A stretch of DNA of 64,000 bases from Linepithema humile (GCF_040581485.1 NC_090129.1:14581501-14645500), one strand, 5' to 3'; positions 1 through 8,838 are shown, numbered from the stretch's first letter. The notes: generated from the sequence alone by a model not told the origin. Program-made: numbers and translations.

Positions 1-24
1 CCTCCTGTTCCTCCAGAAAATAGA

Positions 25-58
25 TATAAAAATCGATCCGCCATCGATCGACATCAGT
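25..58 (+). promoter_or_regulatory. TATA box plus initiator for the penton-like gene
   Basis: TATAAA lies at 25-30 and TCAGT at 54-58, so the first T of the TATA box is 31 nt from the A of the initiator. This is textbook arthropod core-promoter spacing. It predicts a transcript start near 56 and a leader of about 22 nt before the ATG at 78. A seven-codon upstream ORF (ATG at 64, stop at 85-87) overlaps the main start; with only about 8 nt of leader before it, leaky scanning is likely. Confidence 0.7.
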
Positions 59-77
59 CGTCGATGGAATCTCGGCA

Positions 78-809
78 ATGTCGCTGACGCTCACTCTAAG
101 CGGTAAAAGCAGCGTTCTCACGGTGGATTATTTTCCACCGATAGACTTGAGCGATGGGGACTACGAGCTCGGCCTAACCACGATTCCGGAGACCTACAAC
201 ACGATTCCGAACGTGACGGTAGCGAACAATAAATTTTATTTCGACGACAATGACGAAGAAATTACAATTCCCGAAGGATCGTACGAATTGGACGCCATTG
301 CTTCTTATCTGAAACGCGCGATACTGCAAAAACGAGGAAAAAGTGAAGAGCAAGATTATCCATTGTCACTTCGTCCCAACGTTAATACCATGAAGAGTGA
401 AATCATGTGCGCTTTTCGAATAAATTTCGCCAAACCGAATACCATCGGACCGCTGTTTGGATTTTCGACGGGTTGTATACTGGAACCGAGAAAGTTGCAC
501 GAATCAGATTCCTCGGTAAACATCGTCAACGTAAACATTATTCGAGTGGAATGCAGCATAACCACGGGTGCGTACGCCAACGACAGGTCGGTGCACACGA
601 TACACGAATTTTCACCGAACGTGCCTCCGGGATATAAAGTCTCGGAAACACCGGCGCAAATCATTTACCTTCCGGTCATCGCGAGGAGCGTTACCGATAT
701 CACCTTGCGTGTGGTGGATCAAGACGGACGATTGATCGATTTTCGCGGAGAGGAGATTACCATCAGACTGCACTTGCGGCGACGTGGTGCGAGGAAATGC
801 TCGTGTTGA
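78..809 (+). CDS. Penton-like (minor capsid) protein of a Polinton/adintovirus-like element
   Basis: This is an uninterrupted 243-residue ORF. The N-terminus has a run of short beta-type blocks (LTLSGKSS, VDYFPPIDLS, YELGLTTIPETYNTIPNV) followed by KFYFDDND and an ITIPEGSYEL block. I recognise this pattern from small capsid or penton-type ORFs in Polinton/adintovirus-like elements of invertebrates. The resemblance is from memory and was not searched. The C-terminus ends in a basic, Cys-containing tail (RRRGARKCSC). No signal peptide or membrane segment is evident. The start at 78 agrees with the TATA/initiator pair upstream. It lies 123 bp before the larger capsid-like gene on the same strand, which supports a structural role. 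The reading frame is intact, so the copy is either recent or still under selection. Other jelly-roll proteins remain possible. Confidence 0.6.
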   Translation: MSLTLTLSGKSSVLTVDYFPPIDLSDGDYELGLTTIPETYNTIPNVTVANNKFYFDDNDEEITIPEGSYELDAIASYLKRAILQKRGKSEEQDYPLSLRPNVNTMKSEIMCAFRINFAKPNTIGPLFGFSTGCILEPRKLHESDSSVNIVNVNIIRVECSITTGAYANDRSVHTIHEFSPNVPPGYKVSETPAQIIYLPVIARSVTDITLRVVDQDGRLIDFRGEEITIRLHLRRRGARKCSC

Positions 810-932
810 ACGAACAGCGAGTGATTGAGAGAACAACGAAAATTGGGAAAACATCGCCATTCAAGAGGCTCAGTACGACGAACGTAAACTTTTTAAAATC
901 GTTGGGATTCGTTGTGAGAAACGTTTAAAGAG

Positions 933-2129
933 ATGGATATACTCGACATCGCTGACGAGCCCGTCTTCGACGAGCGTATCGTGAAATATGAGATGCACAC
1001 GTACAATCCGTACGCTAACACGACGTTGGGACACAGCGACGAGATACGAATACCGATACAGCAACAGGATTTGTACACGTTACCGTGTGAGAGTTTTCTC
1101 TACGTTGAAGGAAAACTCGTTACTTCTGCCGATGAGAATAGAGATAACATGTGTATAATGGGAAATAATTGTGTCGCGTTCATGTTTGATGAAATGCGAT
1201 ACGAGCTCGACGGAGTTGAAATCGATCGTAACAGAAACGTTGGAATAACGAGCACGATCAAAAACTATGTATCGCTGACGACGGAGAAGAGCAAGACGCT
1301 GAAATACGCATCGTGGAATCCGGATGGAAATCCGTTGCTCGATGGAAACTTTAATTTTTGCGTTCCGCTCAATACTCTTTTAGGATTCTGCGAGGACTAC
1401 AAACGGATTGTAATCAACGCTCGTCACGAACTTGTATTGATACGATCGCGCAACGATAATAATTCTCTCGTTGGACGAGTCGGTACGAATCCAACGATCG
1501 AACTACTCAAGATACAGTGGCGAATGCCGCATGTATCTCTGAGCGAAGTCAACAAGCTGTCTCTTCTTCGAACTTTGGAAAGCGGAAGATATCTGAGCGT
1601 GTGCTTCCGTTCGTGGGATCTGTACGAGTTTCCTCTGCTGCAGAATACAACGAAGCATTCCTGGGCGGTCAAAGCTGCGACGCAATTGCAAAAACCGCGA
1701 TACGTAATCTTTGCTCTCCAAACCGGTCGAAAAAACGTACTGTCTGAAAACGCTACGCAATTTGATGCTTGTAAACTCACCAATGTGAGACTGCATCTGA
1801 ATTCAGATTTTTATCCGTACGACATGAATTTGGATTTCGACAAGAGTCGATACGCTATACTGTACAATATGTATGCACGTTTCCGCAAAGCCTATTATGA
1901 ACAGGACGATACGTATTTGGACATCGATGAATTCTCGAAAGCCGGTCCGTTCGTAGTCATAGATTGTTCGCGACAAAACGACTCTGTCAAGAGCGCCACC
2001 GTTGACGTGCGAATAGAATTTGATTGTAAGGAAAATATACCGGCCAACACCACCGCCTATTGTCTCATTATACACGATCGAATGGTCGAATATAATCCAC
2101 TGAACAACATTGTGCGCAGACTCGTGTGA
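933..2129 (+). CDS. Major capsid (double jelly-roll, hexon-type) candidate
   Basis: This is an uninterrupted 398-residue ORF. The N-terminal third contains DEIRIPIQQQDLYTLP, ESFLYVEGKL and NNCVAFMFDEMRYELDGVEI, followed by NVGITSTIKNYVSL. This arrangement resembles the N-terminal barrel of double-jelly-roll major capsid proteins from Polinton-type elements; the fold call is inference by recall. The second half (about residues 190-398) is also beta-rich and ends in a polar tail with no membrane segment. The gene lies just downstream of the penton-like ORF and 58 bp before the next + strand ORF, a virion-gene-like cluster. A TCAGT initiator-like site is at 870-874, but no TATA box lies 30 nt before it, so it could be TATA-less or cotranscribed. 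The frame is intact with no stop codons. Confidence 0.6.
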   Translation: MDILDIADEPVFDERIVKYEMHTYNPYANTTLGHSDEIRIPIQQQDLYTLPCESFLYVEGKLVTSADENRDNMCIMGNNCVAFMFDEMRYELDGVEIDRNRNVGITSTIKNYVSLTTEKSKTLKYASWNPDGNPLLDGNFNFCVPLNTLLGFCEDYKRIVINARHELVLIRSRNDNNSLVGRVGTNPTIELLKIQWRMPHVSLSEVNKLSLLRTLESGRYLSVCFRSWDLYEFPLLQNTTKHSWAVKAATQLQKPRYVIFALQTGRKNVLSENATQFDACKLTNVRLHLNSDFYPYDMNLDFDKSRYAILYNMYARFRKAYYEQDDTYLDIDEFSKAGPFVVIDCSRQNDSVKSATVDVRIEFDCKENIPANTTAYCLIIHDRMVEYNPLNNIVRRLV

Positions 2130-2134
2130 AAAGT

Positions 2135-2168
2135 TATAAATTAGACGTGTGCGAATGGGAACGTCAGT
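2135..2168 (+). promoter_or_regulatory. TATA box plus initiator that sets the start of the third + strand gene
   Basis: TATAAA is at 2135-2140 and TCAGT at 2164-2168, the same 31-nt spacing as upstream of the first gene. A transcript starting near 2166 excludes the ATG-like starts at 2149-2155 and makes the ATG at 2188 the first usable one. The TATA box sits only 6 bp after the capsid gene's stop codon, so the promoter is packed into a very short spacer. Confidence 0.7.
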
Positions 2169-2187
2169 TTTCCGACGGTCGACGACG

Positions 2188-2688
2188 ATGTCGAACGTAC
2201 CAATTTTCGTCGACTTGCAAGGTTACGCGTTCAACAACATTTTTATCGTGAAAGAGGTAGCGGTACTTCGAGATGGCGAAACGCTATCTCATTACGTATT
2301 TCGTGAACACGTACCGTGGTATCTGTTGACGAAATCGGAAAAATCGCTGGCATGTTGGTTACGGATACACCACCACGGCTTCCGATGGGAAGATGGACAC
2401 GTCTCGTACAGTCAGATGAAAAGTCTTATCAACAATGCCATTGGTACGGAACCGTCTCTGATATACGTGAAAGGACTCGAGAAGAAAAAGTGGTTGTGCG
2501 AGATTTTGGAAGATGATGTAGAGATTGAAACAATAGATGCGGATTACGAAGATATCGCACGCCTGACGAACTTGGATGTAATCGGAACCTTGCGCTGCAC
2601 GTATCACACGAGACATTGCGCTATGCGGAATGTTTGCAAATTGTACAAGTGGTGGTTTGAGCGTAACAAACGTGTAAAACAACTATGA
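2188..2688 (+). CDS. Unknown virus-like-block protein, 166 residues, possible nuclease-type fold
   Basis: The ORF is intact. I chose the ATG at 2188 because the TATA/initiator pair puts the transcript start at about 2166. The protein opens with PIFVDLQGY, then IVKEVAVL, then CWLRIHHHGFRWEDG, then LIYVKGLEKKKWL. It ends with a Cys/His cluster (C-x2-H-x3-H-C) before NVCKLYKWW. A beta-strand carrying an acidic residue, then a KEVAVL strand, then a later YVKG.EKKKWL segment recalls DnaQ/RNase H-fold exonucleases. The usual DxE signature is absent (DLQ), so any such activity is speculative. Similar ORFs occur in insect genomes next to capsid-like ORFs, from memory only. A poly(A) signal follows the stop within 10 nt. 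Confidence 0.5.
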   Translation: MSNVPIFVDLQGYAFNNIFIVKEVAVLRDGETLSHYVFREHVPWYLLTKSEKSLACWLRIHHHGFRWEDGHVSYSQMKSLINNAIGTEPSLIYVKGLEKKKWLCEILEDDVEIETIDADYEDIARLTNLDVIGTLRCTYHTRHCAMRNVCKLYKWWFERNKRVKQL

Positions 2689-2696
2689 TTTATGCT

Positions 2697-2702
2697 AATA
2701 AA
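2697..2702 (+). terminator. Poly(A) signal of the third + strand gene
   Basis: AATAAA starts 9 nt after the stop codon at 2686-2688. Another + strand gene does not begin until 4.9 kb, so this is the likely 3' end of the capsid-side transcripts. Confidence 0.5.
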
Positions 2703-2778
2703 ATGATGTGTATCACACTCGTATGACTTTTATTCCACCTTTTACCCATCACATAATCCACCATATAATATGGTCTAT

Positions 2779-2820
2779 CGCTTATCTCGCAGTAAAATAG
2801 GACGTTGAATAGGATGGGGA
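2779..2820 (-). repeat. Shared 3'-flank motif, copy 1
   Basis: The block contains CGCTTATCTCGCAGTA, then TAGGACG, then TGAATAGGATGGGG. It is closely matched at 5457-5497. Both copies lie just downstream of the 3' ends of minus-strand genes in the virus-like block. Function is unknown; a 3'-end or packaging-type signal is possible. Confidence 0.5.
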
Positions 2821-2858
2821 AAGAGTCTGGTAAAAAAAGAAAAAAATGAAAAATTAAT

Positions 2859-4233
2859 TTATTTAATATAAATAATATTTATTAAAAAACTAAAAAAAAT
2901 ATATGTACATTTGAGCGAACAGAATTTTTTCAATTGTATAAAAAATGTTTTTCCGACGCCTTTCCACCGCCGCCGCATCGATATCCCTCCGCTTGCCTCG
3001 TTTCCTCCGTTCTTTCCTCGCGAGGAATCGACTGGCGAAACCGACGACTTCGAAAGCGCGCCGCAGGAACCTCGCCCGACCAAGTTTTCCTCCGACTCTT
3101 CTTCTCCACCACCACCTGTTTAAACTGCAAAAAGTCAAAATTAAAAATTAATGAATTAATTAAAAAAAATTTGAGTATGAAAATATAAAATCGAAAAAAT
3201 TTGTAGTGTTAAATCAACTCACCTCTCGATTTTCTTCTTTTTACTTTCTCCCCCGTTTGATAATTGTAATCGGGAGAGTAAGAAATCACAGGGGGGCTGT
3301 ATCCTGTAAAAATTTTATTGTTTAAAAAAAAATAAAATTCGAGCATAAAAGTAACTGTAAAAATTTTCAATCTTTCTTACCTCTGTCACCCATTCCCCAT
3401 CCGTCTTGCGCGTAGCCTTCCTCATCCCCTCCTTCATAATACCTCTCCTCTTCCTCAGTCTGTAATTCCTCTTCCTCAGTCTGTAATTCCTCTTCCTCAG
3501 TCTGTAATTCTTCTTCCTGCTCTTCCTCCTCCTCGCGAAGTGAGCTCGTCGATTCGTCGCTCGCGAGATCGACGAGCTCAGGCGTTAGAACAATTCGAGC
3601 GCGAGCTGAAACATTAAATTTTTTTTGTAAAATTTCCTAATATAAAATCGATGCTGTTATTTTATATAAATAATGTATGCAGCGACTTACACGAGGGTCC
3701 GGCCTCAGGCGAGGTATCTGCTCGACGTCTTACCCCGAGACGTCGAGTAGCTCGCTCGTCACGGTTTTGACGCGTACCACGCACCACACCCTCCACCACC
3801 ATGGTTTTTTTAGGTGTTGAATGTTGTAGCGTTCCTAAAAAAAAAAAAAATGATTTTAATTTTTTTAAAACTTTGTTTTAATATTCATAATACAAAAAAA
3901 TAGAAACTTACCATTTTTTACCGCACCATGATAGCAATTCGACAGCCTGATGATATAGCCTCCCACATCCTCTTCCTCGTTGTCGTTGAACGCTCGCCTT
4001 GTCTCGATTATTTCGCCAGCAATAATCAAGAGCTGCAGATAAATCGAAAAATGTCCTAAACGGAATAAAACCGCGAGCACCGCACTAGGGCACGCACCTG
4101 CAAACTTTGCGAATACCGCATAATTATTATCGTCGTTGTCGGATAACGATGATAAATAATTATCGATGTATAGCCCGTTTAAGTTACACGCCAATCGCAA
4201 ACACGAATCAATAATTTTCCGCAAACTAGACAT
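2859..4233 (-). CDS. Five-exon orphan gene of the virus-like block (342 residues)
   Basis: Minus-strand exons are 4233-3912, 3834-3691, 3605-3381, 3303-3223 and 3115-2859. Every intron has GT/AG ends, all are short (77, 85, 77 and 107 nt) and all are phase 1. The joined length is 1,029 nt with a single stop, which is strong evidence for a real gene. The first exon (about 107 residues) is hydrophobic and helical in character, ending in an acidic DNEEEDVGG stretch. Exon 2 is Arg-rich (TRRLGVRRR). Exon 3 is very acidic with a tandem ELQTEEE repeat (three units). Exons 4 and 5 are basic, then Gly/Ser-rich. No domain is recognised. An alternative acceptor 9 nt upstream in exon 5 (at TTTGCAG) would introduce an immediate stop. 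A TATATAAG box lies about 90 nt upstream of the ATG, and AATAAA overlaps the stop region. Confidence 0.6.
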
Positions 4234-4323
4234 TTTTAAAACGAATAACCAGCTCCCGGATGATTTCCTACGTTCCACTCGAGCCTTGAGAAGTTAATAC
4301 GTCGATGCAATAGTTAATCCCGG

Positions 4324-4331
4324 CTTATATA
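4324..4331 (-). promoter_or_regulatory. TATATAAG box of the five-exon minus-strand gene
   Basis: On the minus strand TATATAAG reads from 4331 to 4324, about 90 nt before the ATG at 4233. No upstream ATG lies between the expected start (about 4300) and 4233. No clear TCAGT initiator is present, so the start-site call is weaker than for the + strand genes. Confidence 0.55.
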
Positions 4332-4390
4332 CCCTTACATCAAAGATGCCGCTAAATCTTATTATAATCTAATTATGTTCACAGATAGCT

Positions 4391-4667
4391 AACATTCGTA
4401 TCGATATCCACTATAGTTTACAATAATATGTCGAAGACGAGATAACTCGCTCGACAGCAGCATTTCCTTTTCGAGGAACAGTAATCGTGGATCTAAGGTT
4501 TCGCTAGGACGATAGGTGCTAAGCTATTCGTCGCTAACTAACATTCGTATCGATATCCACTATAGTTTACAATAATATGTCGAAGACGAGATAACTCGCT
4601 CGACAGTAGCATTTCCTTTTCGAGGAACAGTAATCGTGGATCTAAGGTTTCGCTAGGACGATAGGCG
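4391..4667. repeat. Tandem duplication, unit about 149 bp
   Basis: A block starting at AACATTCGTATCGATATCC (4391) recurs at 4540. Both copies run through ATATGTCGAAGACGAGATAACTC and AGTAATCGTGGATCTAAGG almost without change. The duplication sits in the intergenic space between the minus-strand TATATAAG at 4331 and the + strand TATATAAG at 4897, so it may act as an enhancer or an origin-like element. It is followed by short repeated phrases built on AACGTCT and ATCGTAC (about 4698-4860). Confidence 0.8.
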
Positions 4668-4896
4668 ATAGGCCAGCGTATCATATTTCCATTTATTCAA
4701 CGTCTATCGTACGTCTTTGAACCTCTATCGAACGTCTATCGTACATCTTTTAACGTATTGTTGAACGTCTTACGTACACGTAACTTTTAACATCTTTTGT
4801 ACATCTTTTCAACATTACTTAAACCACTTTTAACATCTATCAAACGTCTTTTAACGTTTATTACTACAGCAAAATTGACGTTTTTGCGTCGAGCTG

Positions 4897-4931
4897 TATA
4901 TAAGGTGTGCGGAAGAGAGAAATTTATCAGT
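4897..4931 (+). promoter_or_regulatory. TATATAAG box plus initiator of the microprotein gene
   Basis: TATATAAG at 4897-4904 is followed by TCAGT at 4927-4931, about 30 nt from the TATAA core. The predicted leader runs from 4929 to 4969 and contains no ATG, so translation should start at 4970. Confidence 0.7.
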
Positions 4932-4969
4932 CCAAAGTGTGCACGCGGTGGAGAAAAAAGTATAGAAAA

Positions 4970-5116
4970 ATGGAGCGTGATCAGAATAGAAAAAATTCCG
5001 AATACGAGAAGTGTAAGGATTGCGGAGTGTACCACAAGCCGATAGCTGTGGTCGAGCCTCGTCCGAGAACGACTCAAGCGCCTCCCGTCCCTCCTCGTAA
5101 TCGTGAAAGGCGTTAA
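4970..5116 (+). CDS. 48-residue Cys-pair / Pro-rich microprotein
   Basis: This 48-residue ORF is placed by its own TATA/initiator pair, with the first ATG 41 nt after the predicted start and AATAAA-type sequence (ATATAAATAAA) about 60 nt after the stop. The N-terminal half is charged (ERDQNRKNSEYEK) and contains CKDCGVYHK, half of a zinc-ribbon-like or redox Cys pair. The C-terminal half is a Pro-rich tail (APPVPPRNRERR) resembling an SH3 or late-domain-type ligand. No hydrophobic segment is present. It lies between two minus-strand genes. I do not recognise a family. A short ORF can arise by chance, but the promoter geometry and compact 3' end make a real gene more likely. Confidence 0.5.
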   Translation: MERDQNRKNSEYEKCKDCGVYHKPIAVVEPRPRTTQAPPVPPRNRERR

Positions 5117-5456
5117 AGGCTCGGTTGAAACAATTTTTTTTTTTTTGTAAAAGATGTATAGATGAAAAACAAAATATAAATAAAATTTGTTAATACTAAT
5201 CTTATTGCGATTTTTTCTCCTTTCACCTACCATCCTTAAATTACATATTAAGTTTAGATTAGAGTTCCTATTAAATTTATATTTTTACCGCGGATAATTT
5301 GTATTAAGAAGAAAACATAAGTATATTATTGGTGTTTAGAATAAATGCATAACTTAAATAATTCACTCTATATTATTCGCCACAATTAAAAGAAAAAAAA
5401 ATGATAGTCACTGGTTCGCTCGTTTCCTTCTATCATGTAGTGTAACATGACGCGCG

Positions 5457-5497
5457 CGCTTATCTCGCAGTAGGCTAGGTCGGTGAATAAGATGAGG
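5457..5497 (-). repeat. Shared 3'-flank motif, copy 2
   Basis: CGCTTATCTCGCAGTA is followed by TAGGTCGGTGAATAAGATGAGG, matching the block at 2779-2820. It lies 46 nt beyond the stop codon of the minus-strand gene at 5543, and both copies are flanked by an AAATAATATTTATTAAAAA stretch. Confidence 0.5.
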
Positions 5498-5542
5498 CAC
5501 AGGAATAATAATTCAAATTATTTTATTGATAAATAATATTTA

Positions 5543-6514
5543 TTAAAAATAATTAGTTCCGCATACATGGTTCAGTGTTGTATACCCCGTTATCCCGGTT
5601 CTACAAAAACATTGTTCATTCTTTTCTTGCACCGAGGTGTTGCATACTCCGTTCTCCCGGTTCTGCAAAATGTGTACGATCGATGTTTGATGTTGAGGAG
5701 TTGTGTGTACTTTGTGCGAATGTATCGCTGTCGGCACCTTCTCCGGATGCATTTTTCTAATTTTTTCAAGTATCGCGGATCTATACCGCTTCGGTATCGT
5801 ATAATGTATATAGTTATAGTAGCTTGAAGACATCGTTGATTTTAGACTATCCTGAGCACATAACGAGCACAACTTTTGCATCAATATCGGTAGGATAGAT
5901 TCTCTCAAAAACACCGAAAATTCCTCCTCGGAGTCTTCTAGTACACTGTCGTCAATTTCACTCGTCCATTCGATAAATTGATGGCGAAATATAGTATCCG
6001 GAATATATGGTTTAATGAATGCAGGAAATGTTGTATACTTTTCAATTATTTCCTCACTGCTTTTATACTTCCTTCTACATCCCCGACATGTTGTTAACCA
6101 ATCTGTGAGAGTACTCAGATTTTCCTCTCGTAAGGCGAGACTGTCTTCCATCTCTGTAATAAATAAAAATTATTAAAATAAAAATATCCAATTAGTTATT
6201 ACACATTCGAAAAATGTGTATTAAAGATATTTTAAAAATGTGTACTTTACCTATTTCAGTTTGCACAAAGTGCAATCTTTCCTGTACGGTGGGGGCCCGT
6301 CGATGTGGTCACGCTACCACGACTGGTTGTAGTGCAACGAGCACCGACGATAACCTTGCACTTCCGGATCCGCTCTTAAATGATCCGGTAGCCTATCCCA
6401 CACGTGATCCACAAACCGAGCAAAGTTTTTTATAAGAATCACTTTCGGCACGATTTCTAATTGCTCCGCGGACAAGCTCAGAATGTCACGTTCGTCCAAT
6501 AGCGCGATGAACAT
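5543..6514 (-). CDS. Two-exon orphan gene of the virus-like block (about 256 residues)
   Basis: The simplest model joins exon 6514-6355 (donor AAG/GTTATC) to exon 6153-5543 (acceptor TTACAG). It is a phase-1 intron like those of the neighbouring five-exon gene and leaves the frame open to the stop at 5543. A better-looking donor (GTAAAG at 6250) exists, but the first-exon frame stops at 6316 before it, so using that donor would need another intron or a frameshift. Exon 1 contains MFIALLDERDILSLS and NFARFVDHVWDRLP. Exon 2 contains a CRGCRRKY Cys pair near the start, then LCSLCAQD in the middle. The C-terminus holds two diverged copies of a Cys-rich repeat of about 70 nt. No family is recognised. 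The start at 6514 follows a TATATAAG box. Confidence 0.45.
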
Positions 6515-6518
6515 TTCG

Positions 6519-6555
6519 ACTGTTACCTCGACTTGGTCATGATGGACCTTATATA
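6519..6555 (-). promoter_or_regulatory. TATATAAG box and ACAGT initiator of the two-exon gene
   Basis: On the minus strand TATATAAG reads 6555 to 6548. An ACAGT site lies about 32 nt downstream (A at 6521) and the first ATG is at 6514. The implied leader is very short (about 7 nt). This is the third TATATAAG box in the block, which suggests coordinated transcription. Confidence 0.5.
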
Positions 6556-6599
6556 CCCGCTTGTTGCACACGACATTGATTAAAACTATCGATGGCTCA

Positions 6600-7090
6600 T
6601 ATTTGCATTAACAATCCTTATCTTATCTCTTCCGGGAATTATTGTGATCTGATACCCCCCACCATTCCAAAATTACCTCCTCTCCTCCAAACACGATGAC
6701 GCATCTAGCAACATGGCGATGCCTACAATTTGTATTAACAATCATTATCACACCCTCTAAGAAACGGCGCTCAAATGCTGCCTCTTTGTTCTAAAATACA
6801 GCAATAACGCAATCCGTAAATCTGCACGAACCTGCATACTATAAACATAATGATTCCGACAACATGGCGCTCTACTTTGATGTGTAGAAAAAAAACCTGC
6901 ATCAATAAACAGTTCTCTTTCCAATAAACAATCCTTATCTTTTCCGGGAATCCTTATCTTGCGATTTGTATTAACAATCCTTATCTTCCGGGAATTATTG
7001 TAATCTGATACCCCTACCACTCCACATTTACCCCCTCTCCTCCAAAAACGATGACGTTATTACCCCCTCCACTGTTATCTGATACCCCTC
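6600..7090. repeat. Cluster of degenerate direct repeats
   Basis: Phrases recur in loose order: ATCTGATACCCC (about 6648, 7003 and 7076), TATTAACAATCCTTATC-like (6605, 6733, 6968), CAACATGGCG (about 6709 and 6859) and CTCCTCTCCTCCAAA (about 6677 and 7036). The two best copies, about 6600-6700 and 6965-7060, are offset by about 360 bp. No coding sequence is seen. They could be terminal-repeat remnants bounding the virus-like block. Confidence 0.55.
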
Positions 7091-8838
7091 TTCCCCTCTT
7101 CACCCGCACCCCCCTCATTGCCCCTGGGTTAGAATCATTATAGTATAACTACTTAGGTCATACCTCGCAGTGCTCATATCGATTTTCTATCGCGGGAGCG
7201 CGCGACGCTTCACGCTAGTGCTTGACAGTTCCGCACGCGTGTCGTGATTTTGTGCAATTCGGTGAGCAATCAATCTGTCCTTTTTTGTCGGTCATACAAA
7301 TGTCAATGTCGCGAAGAAAAAGTGTCAAAAAGTGACGTGACGATAGCCTCGCCACACACGTGCGCGAAAACGCGTCGCGTGTTAAACGCGAAATACGCGG
7401 ATAGATGAATCGTACGCGGAGTACGCCCGTGCACTGGCCGGCGAGGTCTCCAGCGGATCTGACTCCACTTTTCCTGTGGAGTACTGTGAAACAGTGAACA
7501 GTGAATGCGTGAACAATCGCGAGGAACGCGCTCGATCGAGTCAATCGTTGCGCGATGCACGGGGCTCCTTTGATGTGCGATGTCCCTGAGCGCGGGAAAA
7601 TTCAGTGCATTGATTGGGAAACTTTTACCCTTTATAACACCGAAATTACGACACCCTCGACATTTTGCCAAAGAAACTTTCGTCTCAGAACAACGTCAGG
7701 AGTCTACCCTGAACCGGTTATTCGGTAAGTCTGGAACACCCTGTATAGCTGGTGCGACATCTATTGGGGAAGTTATATTTGATTTAATAATTGATAAAAT
7801 TTTCGGGTATGATGTTATATAAAATTTGCTATCTTACCTTGATAGTTCAATGATATAGATAAAAATAAAATATATATATGTATATATTCCTTTTCCTGTT
7901 AGGAATTTGGATACAATGATTTTCTTTATAATAATAATATCACTTTCTTTTAAAAGTTTTCTAAAAAAATAAAATAAGGAATGTTATAATTTATGTTAAA
8001 ATTAAATAGTCACTTGTTTCTGTTATACGTGACAGTTCCTGTGTATGGAAGAGCAAAATGTGACTATAATGTATGTATGGATATTTGTATTGGGTGCATA
8101 GTGTATATTAAAGTAACTTATTATAGTAAAGTAATAAAATTATAAAAATTAGAACAAAACTTTTGACATGGACTGTTTTCGCGTCGGTTTGCTTGGACTG
8201 TACTGCGCGGACACGGTAGGGATGTGGTACGAAGTTTCGCACGAAGAGGAGACCGATAGTTCGCGTGCACTGTCAGCGGAGTGAAGCTCAAAGGGAACTC
8301 ACGCGGTCGGTTAGGTGGGGCGGCCGTACGAAGATCCGCACATAAGGAGAGACCGATAACTCGCAAGTAATTTTTCAGCGCGTTCGTAATGATGCTCAAG
8401 GCTACCGCTTAGTAGCAGAATGGATAGAGAATGAAGGACCGACCGATAACCGTAATCTCTATCTGCGATAGCGAAGGAATTTCAACAAGATAATCGCGCA
8501 CTGACTCGACGTTAATTTTTAATTATAAGATCGTGAATAAAATTGTGATGAATATTCTTACCTTTATAGTACTGTCAGCTCGCTGTAGTTGTAATTGCTG
8601 TACGCGTACCTTCACTGCTTTTATTCTTTATACTTTATTTATTTGAATACATTTAAAATGAAATGAATAATTCATTAAATCGCTTTTTGATTACAACGTT
8701 TATTAAAATAATAAGAATATAATATATGATAATATAAATGGATATAGTTAAATGTAGCATGGAATATATAAGCTTTTAAAATAGTATTACTTAAATTCTA
8801 ACGAATATAATATATTTAAACAATAGTGATTATTAATA
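7091..8838. other. No gene recognised; GC-rich patches and a small duplication
   Basis: About 7140-7600 is CpG-rich with many CGCG-containing words and looks like promoter, leader or transposon 5'-UTR sequence. No ORF with recognisable content is present. About 8230-8385 contains a diverged tandem duplication (GTACGAAG...CCGATAGTTCGC and GTACGAAG...CCGATAACTCGC). The rest is AT-rich without features I can name. Confidence 0.4.
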
